Shown here: piece by piece, positions 55,750-63,303 of the stretch | Layout of the letters: each line of letters starts with the position of its first letter | How positions within the stretch are numbered: the stretch's first letter is position 1 | NCBI GenBank assembly: GCA_964640065.1 | Contig: CAZXIE010000003.1 | Location: 7,698 to 71,697, forward strand | DNA length: 64,000 nt | Direction of reading: 5' to 3' | Source: JAJRXG01 sp964640065 | GTDB taxonomy: Bacteria; Bacteroidota; Bacteroidia; Chitinophagales; Saprospiraceae | Made by a program: the position numbers and the translations under genes | The notes under the pieces: model-generated | What the model was told of the DNA's origin: nothing | What the model saw: only the letters and a program-made list of their open reading frames with translations | The model's database searches: none

Positions 55750-56493
55750 ATGATGAAGCTTGTAAAGTCACTTCTTTTATTAGCTACTTTCTGCAGTATT
55801 ACATCTGCCAACTTGTGTAGTCAGATTAAAGACCCTGTTGCAACTGAAGTATGGGAACCAGAGCCTAGAGTAGTTACTCCCGGTAATCACAATACAGCAC
55901 CCTCAGATGCAGTAGTTCTCTTTGATGGTATAAGCAGTGAGCATTGGGCTCATCGAGATGGATCAGATATAGGTTGGGTCATCAGCGATGGTATCATGAC
56001 TGTGAAGCCTGGTACCGGAGCCATCTTTACTAAAGAAAAATTTGGTGATTGCCAGCTTCATCTAGAGTGGAGATCTCCATTAGTAATTAAAGGAGAAGGA
56101 CAGGGTAGAGGTAATAGTGGAGTCTTTCTTCAGAATCGCTATGAAGTACAAATATTAGATAGTTATAATAACCGCACGTATTCTAATGGACAGGCAGGAT
56201 CAGTCTATAAACAGTCACAGCCATTGGTCAATGCCATGAGCCCAACTGGAGAGTGGAATTTTTATGATATCATATACAAGGCACCCAGATTTAATGATGA
56301 TGGAGTGAAGGTGTCTTCAGGATCAGTAACGGTGCTTCATAATGGAGTCTTGATTCAGAATAACTATGAGATCCGAGGCACTACTGAGTATATAGGACTA
56401 CCTAAGAATATCGCTCACGGGGATGACGTGATTCAACTCCAGGATCACTCTAATCCTGTTAGTTATCGCAACATCTGGATCAGAAAATTATAA
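55750..56493 (+). CDS. DUF1080 (3-keto-disaccharide hydrolase) family protein
   Basis: A 247-residue exported protein of the DUF1080 concanavalin-like fold, whose characterised members hydrolyse 3-keto-glycosides. The signal peptide covers about 1-24. Family blocks are VVLFDGISSEHWAHRDG (about 55-71), GNSGVFLQNRYEVQILDS (about 120-137) and the C-terminal IQLQDHSNPVSYRNIWIRKL. Glu132 and Asp136 lie where the family's acidic residues occur. Three bases separate it from the sulfatase gene, so the two are co-transcribed. Substrate unknown. Confidence 0.87.
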   Translation: MMKLVKSLLLLATFCSITSANLCSQIKDPVATEVWEPEPRVVTPGNHNTAPSDAVVLFDGISSEHWAHRDGSDIGWVISDGIMTVKPGTGAIFTKEKFGDCQLHLEWRSPLVIKGEGQGRGNSGVFLQNRYEVQILDSYNNRTYSNGQAGSVYKQSQPLVNAMSPTGEWNFYDIIYKAPRFNDDGVKVSSGSVTVLHNGVLIQNNYEIRGTTEYIGLPKNIAHGDDVIQLQDHSNPVSYRNIWIRKL

Positions 56494-56496
56494 GAT

Positions 56497-57921
56497 ATGA
56501 GGTACTGCCGATTCTTCCTAATCTCATTGTTTTTCTCGTTCGTTATCTCATTGCTTCTTTCATGTGACAATTCAGATAATGCAACTACTACAGTCCACGA
56601 GTCTCCTAATGTGATTGTCATATTTGCTGATGATCTAGGTTATGGAGATTTAGGTTGTTATGGTCATCCGACCATCAGGACTCCCCATCTGGATAAGATG
56701 GCATCCGAGGGAGTGAAGTTTACCCAGTGGTACTCCGGAGCCTCTGTATGTACACCTAGTAGAGCAGCATTGCTATCAGGACGATTGCCAATAAGGTTTG
56801 GTATGGCCAGTTCAGTACATCGGGTATCTTGGCCACATTCGGCAAGTGGTTTTCCCGAGTCCGAATTTACCATCGCAGAGGCATTAAAACAAAAGGGATA
56901 TGCCACCACAGCAGTTGGCAAATGGCATGTAGGTCATAAAGAAGGTCACCTTCCTACAGACCATGGTTTTGATGAATACTTTGGTATCCCGTATTCTAAT
57001 GACATGAGACCGGCCAGTAATCCGAACTGGTCACGATCACAGATCTTTCCTCCTCTTCCGCTCATGGAAGGGAAAGAGGTGATAGAAGAAGAACCCGATC
57101 AAAGGTATCTGACTCGTCGATATACAGAACGAATACTATCATTTATAGATAAGAATAAGGAGCAACCATTCTTTGTCTATTACCCGCAGACCTTTCCTCA
57201 CGTACCGCTATATGCACATCCGGATTTTGAAGGAACAAGCCCTCGTGGCCTCTATGGAGATGTAGTCGAAGAAATAGACTGGAGCGTAGGTCAGATCATG
57301 AACGCTCTCAAAGAACACGATCTTGACGAAAAGACCCTAGTCATCTTCACGAGTGATAATGGACCTTGGTTAACGCAAGGGGTAGAAGGAGGCTCCTCCG
57401 GTCTGCTACATCAGGGCAAAGGATGTACTTACGAGGGAGGCATGAGAGAACCTGCTATCATCAGATGGCCTGGGAAAGTGGTACCTGGTATTACCACTGA
57501 TGCATTAGCTACAACTATGGATATTCTTCCTACGGTGATGAGTATCGTAGGAGTGCCACTTCCTGATGACCGAGTATATGATGGGCGCGATCTCAGTGAA
57601 GTTATTTTCAATGATGGAGAGAGCGGACGTGAGATTGTTCATTTCTACGTAGGCTCCAAATTATTTGCTACCCGCCTCGGTGACTATAAACTCCACCGTA
57701 CAACTTTGAACCCTTACATCGGTGAGAAGCCGGTCACTAGAGATCCACCATTGTTATTTAACCTAGCAGTAGATCCTGGTGAGGAGCATAATATTGCTGA
57801 GGACCATCCAGATATTGTTACTAAAATCCAGAAGGCTATGTCTGATCATGAGAATTCTGTAGAGAAGGTCGAGGATCAGTTAGCTATCATAGATGAAGCA
57901 TTTGCAGAGCATTATAAGTAA
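56497..57921 (+). CDS. Sulfatase (arylsulfatase family), lipoprotein
   Basis: Formylglycine-dependent sulfatase of 474 residues, lipid-anchored via Cys23 (LLLSC). Metal-binding Asp45/Asp46 are in FADDLGYGDLG. The modification site is CTPSRAALLSG with Cys85, the C-x-P-S-R form converted to formylglycine. GKWHVGH lies at about 142-148, and the second metal site includes FTSDNGPW near 286. The end (LLFNLAVDPGEEHNIAEDHPD) is the usual tail block. It likely removes sulfate from an algal or animal glycan, in one unit with the DUF1080 gene. The maturase is not in the window. Confidence 0.94.
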   Translation: MRYCRFFLISLFFSFVISLLLSCDNSDNATTTVHESPNVIVIFADDLGYGDLGCYGHPTIRTPHLDKMASEGVKFTQWYSGASVCTPSRAALLSGRLPIRFGMASSVHRVSWPHSASGFPESEFTIAEALKQKGYATTAVGKWHVGHKEGHLPTDHGFDEYFGIPYSNDMRPASNPNWSRSQIFPPLPLMEGKEVIEEEPDQRYLTRRYTERILSFIDKNKEQPFFVYYPQTFPHVPLYAHPDFEGTSPRGLYGDVVEEIDWSVGQIMNALKEHDLDEKTLVIFTSDNGPWLTQGVEGGSSGLLHQGKGCTYEGGMREPAIIRWPGKVVPGITTDALATTMDILPTVMSIVGVPLPDDRVYDGRDLSEVIFNDGESGREIVHFYVGSKLFATRLGDYKLHRTTLNPYIGEKPVTRDPPLLFNLAVDPGEEHNIAEDHPDIVTKIQKAMSDHENSVEKVEDQLAIIDEAFAEHYK

Positions 57922-58047
57922 GCTCTATTTTGAGTAGAAGTAGTTTATTAGTGATGCTTGAGAGATAACCATTCTTTAGATGCAGAGAGTGCAACAAGAA
58001 AGGAACAAAGATCAAGTAGGATCAATTCATGATCGAACCAATTAATA

Positions 58048-58063
58048 ATATCATTAATGATAT
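58048..58063. promoter_or_regulatory. Perfect 16-bp palindrome over the moeA start codon
   Basis: ATATCATTAATGATAT is its own complement and contains the moeA ATG (58057-58059). It could be a repressor site or it could hide the start codon in a hairpin-free duplex. Chance in AT-rich DNA is possible. Confidence 0.4.
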
Positions 58064-59244
58064 CAGTAGAGGAGGCAAGAAGTAAAGTTAGAGAACAGAC
58101 GAGGGATTTTGGTACTGAGACAGTTCCTTTGAGTGAAGTTATAGGAAGAGTACTCAAAGAAGACTGGTATTGTGATAGGGACCTGCCACCTTATGATCGA
58201 GTGACGATGGATGGTATCGCTATATCTTTTGACGAAGCAGACTTAGCAAGCTCACTCACCATAGAAGGCATGGTAAAGGCCGGCGACCCCAAGCATCAGA
58301 TCATAGATAAAACTAAGTGCCTAGAAGTGATGACAGGAGCTGTGCTTCCTTCAGGTGTTGATACAGTGATCCGATATGAAGATGTGACTATTGAAGCTGG
58401 TAGTGCTCTCGTCTCAGCTCAGGTAACCAAAGGTCAAAATATCCATACCCAAGGGCTCGATCGCAAGTCAGGGGATATCTTAGTCAAAAGCGGCATTAGG
58501 ATTTCTGCTGTAGAGGTTGGTATAGGTGCTTCGATAGGTCAGACGATGGCGAGAGTGGCTAAGTTGCCCAAGGTGATAGTTATCTCAACCGGTGACGAAT
58601 TAGTAGAAATCAATGAGACTCCTGCCCCTCATCAGATCCGTAGAGGCAATGTGTATCGCATACAATCTAGTCTCGAGAGTAGGGGAGTCATAGCACATAC
58701 AGACCACATAGCAGATGATCTTGAGGAAACCAAGAGACGACTCCAAAGACATCTACAAGAGTATGATGTCATCATATTGAGTGGGGGTGTTTCTAAAGGG
58801 AAACTTGACTATGTACCTGAAGCACTTCGAGCTTGCGGAGTAAAGCAGATCTTTCACAAGATCAAACAGCGACCTGGTAAGCCGATGTGGTTTGGAGCTA
58901 TAGATGATGGGCCCGTCGTTTTTGGATTACCTGGTAATCCAGTATCTTCTTTTATGTGCTTCCAATCCTATTTTTTGCATTGGTTAGATGAGACTCTTGG
59001 TTATAGAAAACCCTCCACTATGGTAAGGCTCGCAGGAGAAGTGATCTTCAAACCAGATCTCACTTATTTCTTAGAAGTAAGTATTTCTTCAGATGAAAAT
59101 GGAATATTAAATGCTCATCCACAAAGAGGAAATGGCTCTGGAGACTTTGCTAATCTCAGCCGAGCTGATGGATTTATAGAATTGAAAAGAGGGAAGGATC
59201 TGTATGAAAAAGGCGAGGTATATCCTTTTGTTCCTTATCGATAA
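58057..59244 (+). CDS. moeA: Molybdopterin molybdenumtransferase MoeA
   Basis: Inserts molybdate into adenylylated molybdopterin in the cytoplasm. MISVEEARSKV is the family's usual start. DRVTMDGIA (about 46-54) and VMTGAVLPSGVDTVIRYED (about 89-107) are MoeA N-domain blocks. STGDEL near 178, SGGVSKGKLDYV near 243 and GLPGNPVSSF near 289 mark the MPT-binding domain; the C-terminal beta barrel follows. Length (395 aa) is normal. No other molybdenum-cofactor gene is adjacent. Its stop is one base from the convergent DUF6909 gene. Confidence 0.95.
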   Translation: MISVEEARSKVREQTRDFGTETVPLSEVIGRVLKEDWYCDRDLPPYDRVTMDGIAISFDEADLASSLTIEGMVKAGDPKHQIIDKTKCLEVMTGAVLPSGVDTVIRYEDVTIEAGSALVSAQVTKGQNIHTQGLDRKSGDILVKSGIRISAVEVGIGASIGQTMARVAKLPKVIVISTGDELVEINETPAPHQIRRGNVYRIQSSLESRGVIAHTDHIADDLEETKRRLQRHLQEYDVIILSGGVSKGKLDYVPEALRACGVKQIFHKIKQRPGKPMWFGAIDDGPVVFGLPGNPVSSFMCFQSYFLHWLDETLGYRKPSTMVRLAGEVIFKPDLTYFLEVSISSDENGILNAHPQRGNGSGDFANLSRADGFIELKRGKDLYEKGEVYPFVPYR

Positions 59245-59245
59245 C

Positions 59246-60928
59246 CTACTGCCTAAAGATCCCCTTCAAGATTTCCAAAGAGATCGCATAAGTAGGCTCA
59301 ACACCATCGAGTCCTAAGCTTCCAGATGCCAGCGTACTCCCTGACTCTAACGGATTATCAGAGGCATAATAGGCATATCTGATTTTTACATCTTCCGCTA
59401 CACTCTTTCTTATTTTAGAAGCTACTTGTATAGCCTTTTGATAGTGAGCGCCTTCCATCTCAAGACCTATCGCAGACCATGAAGACTTGAGGAAATAGCG
59501 GAGTATATCTCGATTCTGAAGAGAGGTACCTAATACAGTGATCATAGGACCTGCGAATACCGGCAATCCATATTTCTTTAACGCACTTACCTTTAGCGCA
59601 TTTTCAAATACATAGTTATCTGTTGATCCTTCGAAGATGTGGGCGTTAGGTATCATGATATCACCCTTATTACCTTCAAGTATACCCGCCTTGCCCATGA
59701 TATTGACAGAGCCTATATCTATAGCTATCTTCTGATCTGTAGTTTCATAAGGTTTGAGAAGCTCATCCATCGTCTCATAAGCCTGCTCACCAAATGCATA
59801 GTCCATCACAACTAGTACATCCTTGCAGCTTTTCTTCCTTGAGCTTCCAGATAACTCTATTGGTAGATCGACAAGATCCATTCTGCAGAGATCTATGATC
59901 TGCACAGAGATGTTAGTACCACTTACGTCGAGCACTTCGGTAAGACCATTTGCGAAAGCGAACTTCTTCACCTTGGCTCGTAACTTGTCTTGATCTGGCG
60001 CACTTAGTTTTTCAGCAGTAGCGATAAGTCCATCTTTGGAGTAGCTTCTACCGAGTGCCTTCTTGGCATATATAGAGTTCATCACGCTGTGCATATTGGC
60101 GCTGATGACGTGGATTCTTCGTCCAAGTAAATTCAACTCCTGTAACTTTTGCTTCACTCGATGCGCCCACTGCTCACCAAATGTATGCAGTCCTATTTGC
60201 TCTCGTAACGCTGTCGAGAAACTGATCTCACGGTCGTTTTTATCTAAGGTTTCTTCGATGCTAAGTTTGCCCAACCAGTAACAGATCGTATATAGACTGT
60301 TCACACCTTGAGCACTTTGGAAATCCTTCAGTGCCTCCCAAGTATCATCAAATGTTCTTCCTAAAAGGGTGCTGAGATAGGAGACTGCTATGCGCTCTTG
60401 TTCTTTGGTACGCTTGTCTAACTTGACAATCTTGCCAAGCATTTTCCACGTACGATTAGGGGCTCTTCGATTATTGAGTGCATTGCGACCGATCTTCTCA
60501 GCTTCGTTGTACATAAAGGTGAGGTGAGTCAAGACATCATATACATCACTGCCTCCTCGGGTCATCTCGATCACCATTTGTTCTTCATCGATCCTATAGC
60601 AATTACGCCGACGCTTGGCTGGTACGATGGCCTGAAACCCGGAGTCCTCATAGCCCTCTCGCGATATAAGCTGTATGTTTCTGCATTGCTCGATACCCTT
60701 AGGCAGTCGCTGGCATACATAGAGCAGTCCCTTAAGTTCTACATGCTCAGGATCTGTCAGTGTACCATAGATCTCTGGATTTATGGCATGAAGTGCGTGG
60801 AGCATAGCTTCACCCGACCTCCCCATCGGTTTGTATCTACCACGTACTAGCAAGTGACGCATCTCCACATGGATGCGACGGATGGCACTCTTAGATATCT
60901 GCGCTCGTGATGGGGTTGTATGAGCCAT
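59246..60928 (-). CDS. DUF6909-type protein with a nucleoside-phosphorylase-like C-terminus
   Basis: A 560-residue soluble protein that I match to the Bacteroidota DUF6909 group from memory of the long conserved helical N-terminal part (RRIHVEMRHLLVRGRYKPMGRSGEAML). The C-terminal 220 residues read like a Rossmann-like phosphorylase fold: DVLVVMDYAFGEQAYE, KIAIDIGSVNIMGKAGIL, PVFAGPMITVLG and IGLEMEGAHYQKAI. The last is close to the MEG/MES motif that binds ribose in MTA/SAH nucleosidases. A nucleoside- or nucleotide-handling role is inferred, not known. A -7 box precedes it. Confidence 0.6.
   Translation of the reverse strand: MAHTTPSRAQISKSAIRRIHVEMRHLLVRGRYKPMGRSGEAMLHALHAINPEIYGTLTDPEHVELKGLLYVCQRLPKGIEQCRNIQLISREGYEDSGFQAIVPAKRRRNCYRIDEEQMVIEMTRGGSDVYDVLTHLTFMYNEAEKIGRNALNNRRAPNRTWKMLGKIVKLDKRTKEQERIAVSYLSTLLGRTFDDTWEALKDFQSAQGVNSLYTICYWLGKLSIEETLDKNDREISFSTALREQIGLHTFGEQWAHRVKQKLQELNLLGRRIHVISANMHSVMNSIYAKKALGRSYSKDGLIATAEKLSAPDQDKLRAKVKKFAFANGLTEVLDVSGTNISVQIIDLCRMDLVDLPIELSGSSRKKSCKDVLVVMDYAFGEQAYETMDELLKPYETTDQKIAIDIGSVNIMGKAGILEGNKGDIMIPNAHIFEGSTDNYVFENALKVSALKKYGLPVFAGPMITVLGTSLQNRDILRYFLKSSWSAIGLEMEGAHYQKAIQVASKIRKSVAEDVKIRYAYYASDNPLESGSTLASGSLGLDGVEPTYAISLEILKGIFRQ
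59948..59960 (+). repeat. Dispersed 13-bp word, G-class, GAAA loop
   Basis: ATTTGCGAAAGCG in the DUF6909-like gene, antisense; the coding strand reads Ala-Phe-Ala-Asn. Confidence 0.85.
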
Positions 60929-60951
60929 GGATTGACTTTGAGTATATGTAG

Positions 60952-60959
60952 CAAATATA
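60952..60959 (-). promoter_or_regulatory. -7 promoter box of the DUF6909-like gene
   Basis: TATATTTG on the minus strand, an exact TAnnTTTG match, about 24 bases before the start codon. A copy of the dispersed word (60975-60987) lies where the upstream promoter part would be. Confidence 0.5.
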
Positions 60960-60974
60960 GAGCCACGTATCTAT

Positions 60975-60987
60975 CACTTTCGTAAAT
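60975..60987 (-). repeat. Dispersed 13-bp word, A-class, GAAA loop, intergenic
   Basis: ATTTACGAAAGTG on the minus strand between the DUF6909-like gene and the ABA4-like gene. Second of the two intergenic copies. Confidence 0.85.
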
Positions 60988-61029
60988 GTTATCTTGTTGG
61001 TATTACATCATCTAAAGACTTCACCAGCT

Positions 61030-61482
61030 ATGGACTTTGATTCTCTCTTTGGTATAGCAAGTAATATGGCCATGGTAGGCTGGTTATTATTGATTTTTGT
61101 CCCCTACTGGAAGTATACAAAACCCATTGTACAGTATGGATTAATCGGGATACTTCTGAGCTTTCTCTATGCGTATCTCGTCTTTTTTGCCCCTGGAGGG
61201 AGTATGGATCTTTCATCGTTTGGTTCTTTGGAGGGAGTCATGGGATTGTTTACAGATCCAAAGAGTGTATTAGCTGGCTGGGTGCACTATCTAGCTTTTG
61301 ATCTCTGGGTAGGCTCTTGGGAAGTTGGAGATGCTCAAAAGCGCGGTATTAATCGATGGTTTTTGGTACCCTGTCTATTAGCCACATTTATGTTAGGCCC
61401 TGTAGGATTGCTATTATATATTGGGTTAAGAGCATTGATGACCAAAAAGGTGACACATGAAAACTTTGGACTGGCTAGCTAA
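61030..61482 (+). CDS. ABA4-like (DUF4281) membrane protein
   Basis: Counting from the ATG at 61030 (MDFDSLFG; the frame can be extended to a TTG at 60994 without gaining a sensible N-terminus), this is a 150-residue integral membrane protein with four hydrophobic segments. The motif WVHYLAFDLWVGSWEVGDAQKRGI and the following PCLLATFMLGPVGLLLY are characteristic of the ABA4-like family, related to plant neoxanthin-synthesis protein ABA4. Its bacterial role is not known. It overlaps the next membrane protein gene by 26 bases. Confidence 0.8.
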   Translation: MDFDSLFGIASNMAMVGWLLLIFVPYWKYTKPIVQYGLIGILLSFLYAYLVFFAPGGSMDLSSFGSLEGVMGLFTDPKSVLAGWVHYLAFDLWVGSWEVGDAQKRGINRWFLVPCLLATFMLGPVGLLLYIGLRALMTKKVTHENFGLAS

Positions 61483-62248
61483 TCTGCGATTTAGAAATCC
61501 ACTTCTTTATCGCATAGGTATGATACACTTCATACTTGCGGTGATGCTCCTAATTCCTTGGATGATAGATACACGTGAAGTCCTCGGTATCAATACTTGG
61601 ATCAAGCCCATCAAGTTTTGTTTATCCGTCGGGATCTATACTTGGACATTTGGATGGATCCTCTGGGATCTTCATGGCAGACAAAAGTGGATCAAAAGTA
61701 TCTCTTGGGTCATAGCAGTTACTATGGTTATAGAGATCGCCATCCTCATTTTTCAGGCAAGCCGAGCTACTCGCTCCCACTTTAATGAAGCCACAGCTTT
61801 AGATGGCATCCTCTTCGGTACGATGGGAGCGATGATCGCTATTAACACCATAGCTGTGATCGTAGCAATGGGTCTGTACTTCTTCACAAAGACTAAACTT
61901 GACAAACCTTATAGCTTGGCTGTTCGCTTGGCGCTAATAGTTTTTCTTTTTGGTAATTGGATAGGGGGAGTCATGATCTCTCGAGGTGGCCACGCCGTAG
62001 GAGCGCCAGAAGATGCTCCAGGTATCTTCTTTTTTAATTGGAATACTCTCGGCGGTGACTTAAGGATAGGGCACTTCCTAGGCCTACACGCCATCCAAGT
62101 CATACCACTGATATCCTACTACTGCTTCAAAAAGACGAACCTTGGGGAGACGCCTAGATATGGCATTGCTATCATCTCCACTCTGTTATATGGTGGATTG
62201 ATAGCTTGGCTCTATATGAGAGCTGCATCTGGATTGGCCCTTTTCTAG
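61457..62248 (+). CDS. Multi-pass membrane protein of unknown function
   Basis: A 263-residue protein with about seven hydrophobic segments (for example 18-37, 45-70, 85-103, 120-145, 155-180, 200-220 and 238-258). It begins inside the 3' end of the ABA4-like gene (26-base overlap), so translation is probably coupled. Charged or polar residues within membrane spans (RSHFNEATALDG, HAVGAPEDAPG and RIGHFLGLHAIQVIP) hint at a ligand or metal site. I do not recognise the family with confidence. Confidence 0.7.
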   Translation: MKTLDWLANLRFRNPLLYRIGMIHFILAVMLLIPWMIDTREVLGINTWIKPIKFCLSVGIYTWTFGWILWDLHGRQKWIKSISWVIAVTMVIEIAILIFQASRATRSHFNEATALDGILFGTMGAMIAINTIAVIVAMGLYFFTKTKLDKPYSLAVRLALIVFLFGNWIGGVMISRGGHAVGAPEDAPGIFFFNWNTLGGDLRIGHFLGLHAIQVIPLISYYCFKKTNLGETPRYGIAIISTLLYGGLIAWLYMRAASGLALF

Positions 62249-62260
62249 ACTTGTCCTTTT

Positions 62261-63286
62261 CTAATTAAGTCTGTGAAAGGCAGCTACACGCTCCTTGCTA
62301 TTCTCGCGTACATCGACGTAGTAGAAGTTGATATCTGCTATGTGATAGTTGTTAGTAGTAAAAAGGAAGCTTCCAGGAAATTTTGGTTTAGACGCCCAGA
62401 GGATACCGAGACCAGGCATCGCCTGTGCATCAGTCGCTTGACTCAGTATTTTATCAAAGTTTCTCAAGATGGCTCCTTGGTGATTTTCTTTTTCGGCGAT
62501 ACTATCATCAGTAGTCCAAGAGATGGGATTTTGAAGTATGAGATCTTTACCAAGTCTACCTTTCTCAGGGATGAAACCCTTTTTATAAGTACGCCATGAG
62601 ATTAAGCATCCGGTGTCATTAGATGCTTGACATGGCTGTAGTGTATGATACATCGACTGAGGAACAGGCATACCTACCAGATAGGCAGCGATCATATCTT
62701 TAGCTAAGTCCTTGCCATCGATTAATTCACTGATAAGCCTAGTCGTATGTGTAGTGCCTTGGCTATGAGAAGCGATAATAAATGGTCTGCCTTGACGATG
62801 ATGATCTAAGTAATATTGAAAGGCGTTTTTGACATCTTGATAAGCTAAGTCAAATACCTTGGTCGCCGTGGTACTATCAGCTTCGAAGTAGGCTGTCAGA
62901 TGAGCTTGTCTATATCGTGGAGCATAGATCTTGCCAGCTTGATTAAATGCGCTTGCTTGAAACTGTATGGTGCCTCCGTCGATCTTATCATTGAGCTTTT
63001 TATCAGAAAGTGAAGCATTCCATCTACCGTCTCTTGACTTGCCTGTATAGATAGTAGGATGAACAAAAAATACATCTGCTGTGAGGTCTTCTTGTGGTGT
63101 CGATGAGAGTCCTTCAGGCACAAGGTCAGCACGATCTTCTTTATCAGGATGCGCTGCCCAGTAAGTGAGCTGGCTATAATCAGGAGCATCATTAGGTTGC
63201 TCTACAAGACTCTTGGGTACAGTAGAACAAGAGGCCATAAGCAAAAGTAGTAGGCCAGTATAGGTTCCTAGCTTGATATTATTCAT
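62261..63286 (-). CDS. DUF3089 alpha/beta-hydrolase lipoprotein
   Basis: A 341-residue exported lipoprotein with Cys20 as the lipid site (MASC). DVFFVHPTIYT near residue 71-81 and the nucleophile elbow SHSQG with Ser175 identify the DUF3089 group of alpha/beta hydrolases. FDLAYQDVKNAFQYYL precedes the elbow as usual. The substrate of the family is not established; esterase activity is likely. It lies 17 bases downstream of the hemW gene on the same strand and converges on the membrane protein gene. Confidence 0.83.
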   Translation of the reverse strand: MNNIKLGTYTGLLLLLMASCSTVPKSLVEQPNDAPDYSQLTYWAAHPDKEDRADLVPEGLSSTPQEDLTADVFFVHPTIYTGKSRDGRWNASLSDKKLNDKIDGGTIQFQASAFNQAGKIYAPRYRQAHLTAYFEADSTTATKVFDLAYQDVKNAFQYYLDHHRQGRPFIIASHSQGTTHTTRLISELIDGKDLAKDMIAAYLVGMPVPQSMYHTLQPCQASNDTGCLISWRTYKKGFIPEKGRLGKDLILQNPISWTTDDSIAEKENHQGAILRNFDKILSQATDAQAMPGLGILWASKPKFPGSFLFTTNNYHIADINFYYVDVRENSKERVAAFHRLN

Positions 63287-63303
63287 GAGAAGAAATTAGA
63301 CTG

